A DNA stretch of 62,042 nt from JBDRNE01 sp043812935 (GCA_043812935.1 JBDRLO010000076.1:1-62042), one strand, 5' to 3'; shown: positions 52,197-59,758, numbered from the stretch's first letter. Notes: generated by a model not told the origin, from the letters alone. Made by a program: numbers and translations.

Positions 52197-52277
52197 GTTT
52201 GGTTCGTATGTTCGGCTTAAACAGGGCCTCGGCCGCCAGAGGCGTCCTGCGGAACTCGCCTGACATCTGAACCAAAC
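52197..52277 (+). ncRNA. Highly structured GC-rich element upstream of trpE
   Basis: GTTTGGTTC (52197-52205) pairs with GAACCAAAC (52269-52277). The stem continues inward with ATGTT/GACAT and GGC/GCC, and the tip has CAGG-GCCTC / GAGGC-GT-CCTG. The result is one long imperfect hairpin of about 81 nt, much richer in G+C than its neighbours and ending 50 nt before trpE. It could be a leader RNA controlling trp genes or another palindromic repeat. No leader peptide with Trp codons and no T-box sequence are seen. Confidence 0.5.
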
Positions 52278-52326
52278 GTCTTTTGCAGGAAGCCGGTATG
52301 GTTGATTGAAACGTAGTGGAGAATTT

Positions 52327-53745
52327 ATGTATTATCCGAGTAAAAAAGAGTTTGTAAAACTTGCAAAAAAGGGAAATGTGATACCTGTCTACAGTGAAAT
52401 GCTGGACGATTTTGGTACACCGCTTTCTGTTTTTTTAGCAGTTGATGAAGGCGATTTTTCGTATCTGCTTGAATCCGTAGAAGGCGGAGAACATATGGCA
52501 AGGTTTTCTTTTTTGGGAAGCACTCCGTCTTTAGTCCTTGCAAGCAGAGGAAATACTATTAGTATTACAGAAGGCGTAAAAAAGAAAACCTATAAGACTA
52601 AAACAAATCCGATAGATGAGATAAAAAAGCTAATGGAAGAGTTTCGTTTTGTGCAGTTGGACGGGCTCCCGCGTTTTTGCGGCGGATTAGTCGGCTACAT
52701 GGGGTATGATATGGTTAGGCATATTGAAAACATTCCTGATAAGAACCCTTCAGACTTTGATATGCCGGATATGCAGTTTGTTCTTACGGATACTATTCTT
52801 ATTTTTGATCATGTGGAACATCGAATTAAGGTTGTTTCAAATGCCGTGGTAAAAGGTGATCCTGAAAAAGCTTATAATAACGCGTGTAAGAAGATTGATA
52901 AGATAGTAAGCAGGCTTAAGAACTCCAAAATTAAAATTACGGGGACAAAAAAACAGGCAAGCAAATGCCGTTTAAAGTCAAATTTTTCAAAAGAAAAGTT
53001 TTGTGCAATAGTAAAAAAGGCAAAATCATATATTCGAGCAGGTGAAGTTATTCAGCTTGTTCTTTCGCAGCGGATTGAGAGAGAAACAAAGGTAGACCCC
53101 TTTTCAATATACAGAGCGCTGAGATCCATAAATCCTTCACCTTATATGTATTATTTAAAACTTGGGAATTATAGAATAATAGGGTCTTCTCCTGAGATTC
53201 TTGTCAGATGTGAAAATAGTGTTGTTGAAGTGCGTCCGATTGCCGGAACCAGACCTCGCGGTAAAGACGAAAACGAAGATGTGAAGTTGGAAAAAGAGCT
53301 ATTGGCTGATCCCAAAGAAAAAGCTGAACATATAATGCTGGTTGATTTGGGACGCAATGATATCGGAAGGGTATGTGAATATTCGAGTGTTAAAGTGAAA
53401 GAGCTAATGTGTATTGAACGGTATTCGCATGTAATGCATATAGTTAGCGATGTTGAAGGGCGTTTGCGGAAAAACAAAGATATCTATGATTTAATTAAAG
53501 CCGTGTTTCCAGCCGGGACCGTGACCGGAGCTCCTAAGGTTAGGGCTATGCAGCTTATTGATAATCTGGAAAACGTACGCCGGGGTCCTTATGCAGGGTG
53601 TGTGGGATATATAAGTTTTTCAGGAAATGCGGATATGTGTATAACCATACGGACGATAGTTATGAAAGGCAGCACAGTTTTTATACAGGCGGGTGCGGGA
53701 ATTGTGCTGGATTCAAATCCTAAAAAGAGTATGAGGAAACTCTGA
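52327..53745 (+). CDS. trpE: Anthranilate synthase component I TrpE (C-terminus frameshifted)
   Basis: Makes anthranilate from chorismate using ammonia from TrpG; first committed tryptophan step. N-terminal regulatory motif LLESVEGGEHMARFSFLG (LLES binds feedback tryptophan). The chorismate-binding domain has IRAGEVIQLVLSQRIE, GSSPEILVR, PIAGTRPRGKDENED, HIMLVDLGRNDIGRVC, FPAGTVTGAPKVRAMQLID and RRGPYAGCVGYI. The start at ATG 52327 follows GGAG; an earlier in-frame start (52306) is less likely. The frame stops at 53745 after 472 residues, short of the family end. In the -1 frame the sequence continues as EYEETLNKARAMIKAVEF to a TGA at 53799-53801 that overlaps trpG. One A is missing from an A-run, or slippage occurs. 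Confidence 0.95.
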   Translation: MYYPSKKEFVKLAKKGNVIPVYSEMLDDFGTPLSVFLAVDEGDFSYLLESVEGGEHMARFSFLGSTPSLVLASRGNTISITEGVKKKTYKTKTNPIDEIKKLMEEFRFVQLDGLPRFCGGLVGYMGYDMVRHIENIPDKNPSDFDMPDMQFVLTDTILIFDHVEHRIKVVSNAVVKGDPEKAYNNACKKIDKIVSRLKNSKIKITGTKKQASKCRLKSNFSKEKFCAIVKKAKSYIRAGEVIQLVLSQRIERETKVDPFSIYRALRSINPSPYMYYLKLGNYRIIGSSPEILVRCENSVVEVRPIAGTRPRGKDENEDVKLEKELLADPKEKAEHIMLVDLGRNDIGRVCEYSSVKVKELMCIERYSHVMHIVSDVEGRLRKNKDIYDLIKAVFPAGTVTGAPKVRAMQLIDNLENVRRGPYAGCVGYISFSGNADMCITIRTIVMKGSTVFIQAGAGIVLDSNPKKSMRKL

Positions 53746-53801
53746 ATAAAGCTAGGGCAATGATCAAAGCTGTTGAATTTGCGGAGAAGGGGCTGGAATG
53801 A
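53722..53801 (+). other. trpE: Displaced C-terminal codons of trpE (-1 frame)
   Basis: From codon GAG at 53727 the -1 frame encodes EYEETLNKARAMIKAVEFAE and a few more residues, a normal TrpE ending, and stops at 53799-53801 within the trpG start (ATGA). The switch point is the run TAAAAAG at 53721-53727; six A instead of five would join the frames. Options are a sequencing or assembly error, a real deletion, or slippage on AAAAAG. Confidence 0.85.
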
Positions 53802-54361
53802 TTTTTGTTGTTGATAATTATGATTCGTTTACATATAACCTTGTTCAGTATATAGGCGAACTTGGAGAAAAAGTAGTAGTATTTCGTAATGATAAAATAA
53901 CGCTTAAAGAGATTGAAAAACTGGATCCTGATAAGATAATAATTTCTCCGGGGCCTGGACGGCCGTCAGGCGCGGGAATATCAAAAGAGGTAATTCTCGA
54001 GTTTGCGGGTAAAGTGCCGATACTTGGGGTTTGTCTCGGGCATCAAAGTATTGCGGAAGTTTACGGCGCCAAAATTATTAGAAGCAGGAATATTATGCAT
54101 GGAAAAGTCAGTAGAGTTTATCATGGAGGTAAGAATATTTTTAAAGGGATTCCGTCGCCGTTTACAGCAACGAGGTATCATTCGTTGGTGGTAGACCCTA
54201 AAAGTTTAAAAGATCCGTTAGAAGTGTCAGCCTGGACAAAAGAAAAAGAAATTATGGCAATAAAACATAAAGATAAACCTATTTGGGGGGTTCAATTTCA
54301 TCCTGAATCGGTTTTAACTGTTCATGGAATGAACATTCTCATGAATTTTATTAAAATTTAG
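53798..54361 (+). CDS. trpG: Anthranilate synthase glutamine amidotransferase component TrpG
   Basis: Delivers ammonia from glutamine to TrpE. 187 aa class I amidotransferase: VVDNYDSFTYNLVQYIGELG, nucleophile Cys in LGVCLGHQSIAEVYGA, and the His-Glu pair in GVQFHPESVLT. Stand-alone rather than fused to TrpD. It may also serve PabA's role in folate synthesis, as in other bacteria with one copy. AGAAGGGG precedes the ATG. Confidence 0.95.
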   Translation: MIFVVDNYDSFTYNLVQYIGELGEKVVVFRNDKITLKEIEKLDPDKIIISPGPGRPSGAGISKEVILEFAGKVPILGVCLGHQSIAEVYGAKIIRSRNIMHGKVSRVYHGGKNIFKGIPSPFTATRYHSLVVDPKSLKDPLEVSAWTKEKEIMAIKHKDKPIWGVQFHPESVLTVHGMNILMNFIKI

Positions 54362-54374
54362 CATAAGGAAATCA

Positions 54375-55400
54375 ATGGACATAAAATTAGCGATAAAAAA
54401 AGTGGTTTCTTTAAATAATCTTACGGAAAAAGAGGTTTATTCGGTTTTTGACGGGATTATGACTGGAAAAAGTACGTTCGCGCAAATAGGCGCGTTTATT
54501 ACCGCTCTTAGAATGAAAGGGGAAACTGTTGATGAGATAACAGGTGCAGCAAAGGTAATGATAAAAAAAGCGGTTAAAATAAAAACTGCTTTTAAGTCCG
54601 ATTGTGTTGTAGATACCTGTGGAACGGGTGGATCCGGTACAAATGTTTTTAATATTTCAACAGTTTCCGCGTTTGTTTTAGCAGCTTGCAATGTTAAAGT
54701 TGCCAAACATGGGAATAGATCTGCCTCCAGTAAATGCGGGAGCGCGGATGTTTTGGAAGAATTAGGGGTGAATTTAAATGTGTCCTTGAAAACGGTAAAA
54801 AAATGCATTGAATCCATTAACATAGGTTTTTTGTATGCGCCGCTTTTTCATAAGGCAATGAAATATGCGGCATTACCGCGCAAAGAAATAGGAATAAGGA
54901 CTATATTCAATGTTTTAGGGCCTCTTTCTAATCCTGCGTTGGCCAAATGTCAGGTTTTAGGGGTATATGATAAAGATTTAACGGAAACACTTGCCAAGGT
55001 GCTTAAAAAACTTGGAGCTAAAAGGGCTTATGTGGTTCATGGTATGGATTCGCTGGATGAAGTTACAATTACCGCAAAAACTAAAGTCAGCGAACTTTGC
55101 GGCGGTAAAATAAGGTCTTATTTTATCAGTCCGACGGATTTTGGATTAAAGACAGCATCTATGAAAAGTATAAAGGGCGGATCGGTGAAAATGAATGCCG
55201 GGATAGTAAGAAAGATTTTAAACGGCAAACCCGGGCCTCAAAGGGATGTTGTTTTAATGAATTCCAGTGTGGCTCTTATGGCGGCAGGAAAGGTAAGAAG
55301 TTTTAAAGAAGGGGTAAAAATGTCGGAGCAGGCGCTAGATACAGGCGCGGCATTAGAAAAACTGAATGCGTTAATAAAAATAACAAACAAAAAAGACTAA
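54375..55400 (+). CDS. trpD: Anthranilate phosphoribosyltransferase TrpD
   Basis: Adds phosphoribose from PRPP to anthranilate. 341 aa. Signatures: PRPP loop CGTGGSGTNVFNIST, KHGNRSASSKCGSADVLEELG, FLYAPLFHKAMKYA and GIRTIFNVLGPLSNPA. It sits 13 nt after trpG, with AAGGAA upstream of the ATG. Confidence 0.96.
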   Translation: MDIKLAIKKVVSLNNLTEKEVYSVFDGIMTGKSTFAQIGAFITALRMKGETVDEITGAAKVMIKKAVKIKTAFKSDCVVDTCGTGGSGTNVFNISTVSAFVLAACNVKVAKHGNRSASSKCGSADVLEELGVNLNVSLKTVKKCIESINIGFLYAPLFHKAMKYAALPRKEIGIRTIFNVLGPLSNPALAKCQVLGVYDKDLTETLAKVLKKLGAKRAYVVHGMDSLDEVTITAKTKVSELCGGKIRSYFISPTDFGLKTASMKSIKGGSVKMNAGIVRKILNGKPGPQRDVVLMNSSVALMAAGKVRSFKEGVKMSEQALDTGAALEKLNALIKITNKKD

Positions 55401-55418
55401 GTTTGATTAGGGATAAAT

Positions 55419-56195
55419 ATGATGTTGTCAAAAATTATAGAAGAAAAAAGACGGGAAATTGATAAGGCTGAAAAAAAAGTTTCTCTGAATGACTTGAAAA
55501 AAAAGGCCGAGTCTTTATATATCCGAAGTATGTTTAAGAAAAATATTTCACGGAAAGGGTATATTAACCTTATAGCTGAGGTTAAAAAAAGTTCACCGTC
55601 AAAAGGTATTATCCGGCCTAATTTTGATCCTGTAAAAATTGCGCTTGCATATCAGGCGGCAGGTGCCGGAGTTATAAGTGTTTTAACTGATGAAAGATTT
55701 TTTGACGGGAAATTAGAGTACCTTAAAATGATAAAGGAAAGAGTGACAGTTCCGGTTTTAAGAAAAGATTTTATAATTGATGAATATCAAATATATGAAT
55801 CAGCTGTTTCGGGTGCTGATGCAATTTTGCTTATAGCGCATATACTGACACAGGAAGAACTTAAACGGTATCTGGACCTGACCAAAAGTTTGGGTATGGA
55901 AGCTTTGGTTGAGGTTCATAACGAAGAAGAAGTCAATAAGGCTTTAGCCGTTAATGCTCCCATAGTCGGGATAAATAACCGGGATTTAAGAACGTTTAAC
56001 GTTGATATTTCCGTTACCCAGCGGTTAGTCCGGCTTATTCCTGATACAAAAGTGATAGTTTCGGAAAGCGGTATTTCCAGCTATGAGGAAATAATGTTTT
56101 TAAAAAGTTTGGGTGTAAACGCAGTTTTGATAGGTGAAACTTTCATGCGTGCTGAAAATATAGGCGAAAAGGTACGTGAATTAATGAGGGAATAA
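55419..56195 (+). CDS. trpC: Indole-3-glycerol phosphate synthase TrpC
   Basis: Closes the indole ring from CdRP. Barrel protein, 258 aa. Catalytic Lys and substrate motif LIAEVKKSSPSKGII, DERFFDGKLEYL, PVLRKDFIIDEYQIYES, EALVEVHNEEE, IVGINNRDLRTF and VSESGISS. Two adjacent ATGs (55419 and 55422) can start it. Monofunctional: TrpF is a separate gene downstream. Confidence 0.96.
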   Translation: MMLSKIIEEKRREIDKAEKKVSLNDLKKKAESLYIRSMFKKNISRKGYINLIAEVKKSSPSKGIIRPNFDPVKIALAYQAAGAGVISVLTDERFFDGKLEYLKMIKERVTVPVLRKDFIIDEYQIYESAVSGADAILLIAHILTQEELKRYLDLTKSLGMEALVEVHNEEEVNKALAVNAPIVGINNRDLRTFNVDISVTQRLVRLIPDTKVIVSESGISSYEEIMFLKSLGVNAVLIGETFMRAENIGEKVRELMRE

Positions 56196-56240
56196 GTGTT
56201 GGTTAGCCGGTTAACCGGTACGCCGGTTTGCCGGTTAGTT
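56193..56240 (+). repeat. GGTTAGCC-type octamer repeat between trpC and trpF
   Basis: TTGGTTAGCCGGTTAACC-type run that begins at the trpC stop and covers half of the 87-nt gap. Confidence 0.65.
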
Positions 56241-56282
56241 TAAATGAAGAAGGGCGAATAGAATAATCGGGAGTGTTGTAAA

Positions 56283-56954
56283 TTGGTTAAAGTAAAGATT
56301 TGCGGGATAACTAATCAGGAAGATGCTTTGGAAGCTGTTACATGCGGTGCGGATTTTCTTGGTTTTATATTTGTTAAAAATACTCCGCGTTTTGTGAATA
56401 AAAATATTGTTAAAGCTATTCTGTCCAGCGGATTTAAAAAAATAAATCCGAATCTAATTTGTGTAGGGCTCTTTAAGGATGAAGGTCTGGAAGAAGTGGC
56501 GGATATAATTAATTATTGCGGATTAAATTGTGTTCAGCTTCATGGAGCGGAAACTCCTGATTATTGCGCGCGATTAAAAAAGGTTTTATGTAAAGAATAT
56601 GGTACATTGGTTACGGTAATTAAGTCTTTTAAAGTCGGGCAAGAGATTTTGCCTAACGGAAATTATGGTATTAGAGATTATGAGAGTGCCGATTATTTTG
56701 TTTTCGATACTTTTCATCCTGAAATTGCCGGTGGTACAGGAACGGAATTTGATACGGAAGTTTTAAAAAAAGAGAAAGTTCGAATAAAAACCCCGTTTTT
56801 TATTGCAGGGGGGCTGAACCCTGGAAATGTTTCATATGTTGTAAAAAATATTTTACCTTATGGTGTGGATGTTTCAAGCGGGGTAGAAACGATTGTCGGG
56901 AAAAAAGACAAAAATCTTCTAAAGGAGTTTATTTATAATGCGAAAAACGCGTAA
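56283..56954 (+). CDS. trpF: Phosphoribosylanthranilate isomerase TrpF
   Basis: Isomerises PRA to CdRP. 223 aa barrel. Catalytic Cys in VKICGITNQEDAL, FIFVKNTPRFV, VCVGLFKDE-like strand, NCVQLHGAETPDYC, catalytic Asp in FVFDTF, and FIAGGLNPGNV, DVSSGVE. It uses a TTG start with GGGAG upstream. The 3' end overlaps trpB by 17 nt. Confidence 0.95.
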   Translation: MVKVKICGITNQEDALEAVTCGADFLGFIFVKNTPRFVNKNIVKAILSSGFKKINPNLICVGLFKDEGLEEVADIINYCGLNCVQLHGAETPDYCARLKKVLCKEYGTLVTVIKSFKVGQEILPNGNYGIRDYESADYFVFDTFHPEIAGGTGTEFDTEVLKKEKVRIKTPFFIAGGLNPGNVSYVVKNILPYGVDVSSGVETIVGKKDKNLLKEFIYNAKNA

Positions 56955-58143
56955 AGTACCAGACAAAAAAGGGTATTTCGGGAATTTTGGTGGAACATAT
57001 ATCCCTGAAACGCTTATGCCGGCAATAAAGGAATTGACCGAAGCATATGAAAAGATTTCAAAGAATAATTCTTTCAAAAAAGAGTTAGCCGATTATTTAA
57101 GTAAATACGCGGGCAGGCCTACTTTATTATATTTTGCTGAGAGGCTTACGAAAAAGCTTGCCGGACCTAAGATATACCTTAAACGTGAAGATTTACTGCA
57201 TACAGGGGCTCATAAAATAAATAATACAATCGGGCAGGCTCTTCTCGCATTGAGAATGCGGAAAAAAAGGTTAATTGCCGAGACCGGAGCAGGTCAGCAT
57301 GGAGTTGCTACTGCAACCGTTGCGGCGCTTTTTGGACTTAAATGTGATATTTATATGGGGACGGAAGACATTGAAAGGCAGAGTTTAAATGTTTCGCGTA
57401 TGAAATTGTTGGGAAGCAGGGTTATTCCGGTAAACAGCGGTTCATGTACTTTAAAAGACGCGATGAATGAAGCAATAAGAGATTGGGTTACGAATGTTCG
57501 TGATACTCATTATGTTATTGGTTCTGTTGCCGGGCCGCATCCTTATCCAATGATGGTCAGAGATTTCCAGGCTGTGATTGGGAATGAAGTTCGCCGGCAG
57601 ATAATGCGGGAGGAAGGTAAACTGCCTACGCATCTTGTTGCCTGTGTCGGTGGAGGAAGCAATTCAATGGGGCTTTTTTATCCGTTTTATTGGGATACTA
57701 AAATAAAGTTTATTGGGGTGGAAGCCGCCGGGTTTGGTCTGAAAAGCGGGCGTCATGCTGCGGCCTTAATGAGAGGCAGAGTGGGGGTGCTTCACGGAAG
57801 TAAAAGTTTTGTGCTGGAAAACGATGATGGTCAGATTAAACTTGCTCATTCAGTTTCAGCCGGATTGGATTATCCTGGAGTAGGGCCAGAACATGCATAT
57901 TATAAAGAAACGCACCGAGCGGAATATGTTTCTATAAATGATAAAGAAGCTCTTAAAGGAGTGACGTTGCTTTCAGAGACAGAAGGTATTATTCCGGCGC
58001 TTGAAACTGCGCATGCCGTGTTTTATCTTACCAAATTGGCTAAACAAACTAAGAAAAGCGATATAGTAGTTGTTTGTTTATCCGGGCGCGGGGACAAAGA
58101 TATGGACATAATTAAGGAATCGTTAATGGTTAATAGTGGATAG
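56938..58143 (+). CDS. trpB: Tryptophan synthase beta subunit TrpB
   Basis: PLP enzyme joining indole and serine. 401 aa. N-terminus YFGNFGGTYIPETLMPA; PLP Lys93 in LLHTGAHKINNTIGQ; catalytic Glu in AETGAGQHGVAT; phosphate loop CVGGGSNSMG; potassium-site region HSVSAGLDYPGVGPEHAYYKE. This is the standard TrpB1 type. AAGGAG lies within the end of trpF. The last residues (LMVNSG) are encoded by TTAATGGTTAATAGTGGATAG, part of the GTGGATGG/GTGAATA repeat strings that continue to trpA. Confidence 0.97.
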   Translation: MRKTRKVPDKKGYFGNFGGTYIPETLMPAIKELTEAYEKISKNNSFKKELADYLSKYAGRPTLLYFAERLTKKLAGPKIYLKREDLLHTGAHKINNTIGQALLALRMRKKRLIAETGAGQHGVATATVAALFGLKCDIYMGTEDIERQSLNVSRMKLLGSRVIPVNSGSCTLKDAMNEAIRDWVTNVRDTHYVIGSVAGPHPYPMMVRDFQAVIGNEVRRQIMREEGKLPTHLVACVGGGSNSMGLFYPFYWDTKIKFIGVEAAGFGLKSGRHAAALMRGRVGVLHGSKSFVLENDDGQIKLAHSVSAGLDYPGVGPEHAYYKETHRAEYVSINDKEALKGVTLLSETEGIIPALETAHAVFYLTKLAKQTKKSDIVVVCLSGRGDKDMDIIKESLMVNSG

Positions 58144-58263
58144 TGGATGGTTGAATGGTTTATGGTTGAATTGAATGGTCGTAGGGGAGGGCCTTGAGAC
58201 CGAAGGGAATCCCGAGTATACTCCGAGGGGTGTCCTCCCGTAATAGTGGATGGTGAATAGTGA
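58125..58263 (+). repeat. GTGGATGG/GTGAATA strings and an inserted GTAGGGGAGGG hairpin between trpB and trpA
   Basis: AATAGTGGATAGTGGATGGTTGAATGG-type strings (58125-58180) include the trpB stop. A GTAGGGGAGGG hairpin with a 34-nt insert follows (58181-58244, insert 58197-58230). Then AGTGGATGGTGAATAGTGAA leads into the GTG start of trpA. Confidence 0.65.
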
Positions 58264-59063
58264 ATCGAATAGATGAAACGTTTAAAAAATTGAAGGCTGA
58301 AAACAAAGCTGCATTTATACCGTATATAACAGCAGGGGATCCTGATATAAATACTACCAAAAAACTTTCGCTTATTTTAGCTGAATCCGGAGCAGATATT
58401 ATTGAGCTTGGCATACCATTTTCTGACCCGTTGGCAGATGGTCCTACAATACAAAAAGCTGTTGAACGTGCTCTTAATGCAGGCTGTTCTGTGAAAAAAG
58501 TTTTTAACATGGTTAAAGAATTAAGGTCTTGTATTCAAATCCCGCTGGTTTTTATGACGTACTACAATATTGTTTTTAATTATGGGATAGAGAAGTTTGT
58601 TCGTGATGCTAAAGTTTCGGGTGCGGATGGTATTATTGTTCCGGATCTTCCGATGGAGGAGTCTTTTGCGATCAAAACTATAGCGGATAAATACGAGTTT
58701 AACGTTATAATGCTTACGGCGCCTACCACGCCGATAGAGAGATTCAAAAAAATTGCGAATTTTTCAAAAGGGTTTATTTACTATGTGTCTGTAACAGGAG
58801 TTACCGGTATGCGGGATAACCTTTCAGGTAATTTAAAAACGAATATAAAAAACCTTAAAAGAGTAACAAAAAAGCCTTTATGTGTAGGGTTTGGTGTTTC
58901 AGATGCCGGGCAAGCAAAAGATATTGCTGCTGTTGCGGATGGTGTAATCGTTGGAAGCGCGATAATTAAAAAAATTGAGAAAAATCTTCAAAGTAAGAAT
59001 GCGATGGTTAACGAAATTGAAATTTTTGCGAGTAATATTGCTAAAGCTGTGCATTCTGTTTAA
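58260..59063 (+). CDS. trpA: Tryptophan synthase alpha subunit TrpA
   Basis: Cleaves indole-3-glycerol phosphate to indole and G3P. 267 aa barrel. AAFIPYITAGDPD, catalytic Glu and Asp in IIELGIPFSDPLADGP, VFMTYYNIVFNYG, ADGIIVPDLPMEES, and YYVSVTGVTGMR. The start is GTG at 58260, inside a GTGAATA repeat string, with GGATGG as a weak ribosome binding site. Last trp gene; the order E-G-D-C-F-B-A is complete. Confidence 0.95.
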   Translation: MNRIDETFKKLKAENKAAFIPYITAGDPDINTTKKLSLILAESGADIIELGIPFSDPLADGPTIQKAVERALNAGCSVKKVFNMVKELRSCIQIPLVFMTYYNIVFNYGIEKFVRDAKVSGADGIIVPDLPMEESFAIKTIADKYEFNVIMLTAPTTPIERFKKIANFSKGFIYYVSVTGVTGMRDNLSGNLKTNIKNLKRVTKKPLCVGFGVSDAGQAKDIAAVADGVIVGSAIIKKIEKNLQSKNAMVNEIEIFASNIAKAVHSV

Positions 59064-59096
59064 GCAGTTCTTCAATGTAGCCGCTGTGCGGTTTTG

Positions 59097-59221
59097 GTTA
59101 GCCGGTATAGAGACAGGCCCCTGTTGAAGATAAATATGTAGGGACAGGCCCCCGTGCCTGTCCGTAATTGAAAGAGATCAGAATAAAATGCGTAGGGACA
59201 GGCCCCTGTGCCTGTCCGTTA
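59097..59221 (+). repeat. Octamer fragment and three GGACAGGC hairpins between trpA and ruvX
   Basis: GGTTAGCCGGTATAG at 59097-59110; a truncated AGACAGGCCCCTGT hairpin at 59110-59125; full GTAGGGACAGGC hairpins at 59138-59169 and 59191-59221. All read in the same direction. This is the densest cluster of that family in the window. Confidence 0.75.
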
Positions 59222-59273
59222 AAAAAAGCTTTTAAGAAAAAAATAAAACAAGGTACAAGCAGAAGAAGATTAT

Positions 59274-59690
59274 ATGCGGATAGTGGGATTGGATATTGGA
59301 ACCAAGAATATTGGTGTTGCTCTGAGTGATGAAACATGCACTATTGCGCAGAGTAAAGAGGTTGTTCAGAGAAAAAAAGATAGCCAGGCTATTATTGCTA
59401 TTGTTCAAATCCTGGATGAATTCGATGCGCGGGAAATTGTTGTCGGGTTGCCTATAAATATGGATGGGCGAGAAGGCCCACGGGCGGAGGATAGTAGAAA
59501 TTTTGCGCGAAAACTTCAGGAAAAAACAGGTTTACCCGTTCATTTGTGGGACGAACGGTTAAGTACTAAAGAAATGGAAGATGTTTTGATCGGAGCTGAT
59601 GTTTCTCGAAAAAAAAGAAAAAAAGTTATTGATAAACTTGCGGCTCAGATTATATTGCAGGGGTATTTGGATAGCCGGTACGCCGGTTAG
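59274..59690 (+). CDS. ruvX: Putative pre-16S rRNA nuclease / RuvX (YqgF family)
   Basis: RNase H-fold protein for 16S rRNA 5' maturation, once proposed as a Holliday junction resolvase. 138 aa. IVGLDIGTKNIGVALSDE (first catalytic Asp), EIVVGLPINMDGREG and LWDERLSTKEMEDVL (Glu). The last residues, DSRYAG, and the TAG stop at 59688-59690 come from a GGTACGCCGGTTAG octamer-type repeat, so the C-terminus appears altered by the repeat. Confidence 0.93.
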   Translation: MRIVGLDIGTKNIGVALSDETCTIAQSKEVVQRKKDSQAIIAIVQILDEFDAREIVVGLPINMDGREGPRAEDSRNFARKLQEKTGLPVHLWDERLSTKEMEDVLIGADVSRKKRKKVIDKLAAQIILQGYLDSRYAG

Positions 59691-59738
59691 CCGGTTGGTT
59701 TGTTCATTAAGTTAATGCACGTGCTGCGTGAAACGTGA
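59676..59738 (+). repeat. Octamer repeat overlapping the ruvX end and heptamer words
   Basis: AGCCGGTACGCCGGTTAGCCGGTTGG spans the ruvX stop (59676-59700). CACGTGCTGCGTGAAACGTGAG at 59717-59738 is of the inverted heptamer family and contains an in-frame GTG (59735) of the following gene. Confidence 0.65.
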
Positions 59739-59758
59739 GAACTTTTAAGGAAAAAACT

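Noticed and set aside
52197..52277. T-box or classical trp attenuator
   Set aside because: No T-box sequence, no leader peptide with tandem Trp codons, and no terminator T-run after the hairpin.
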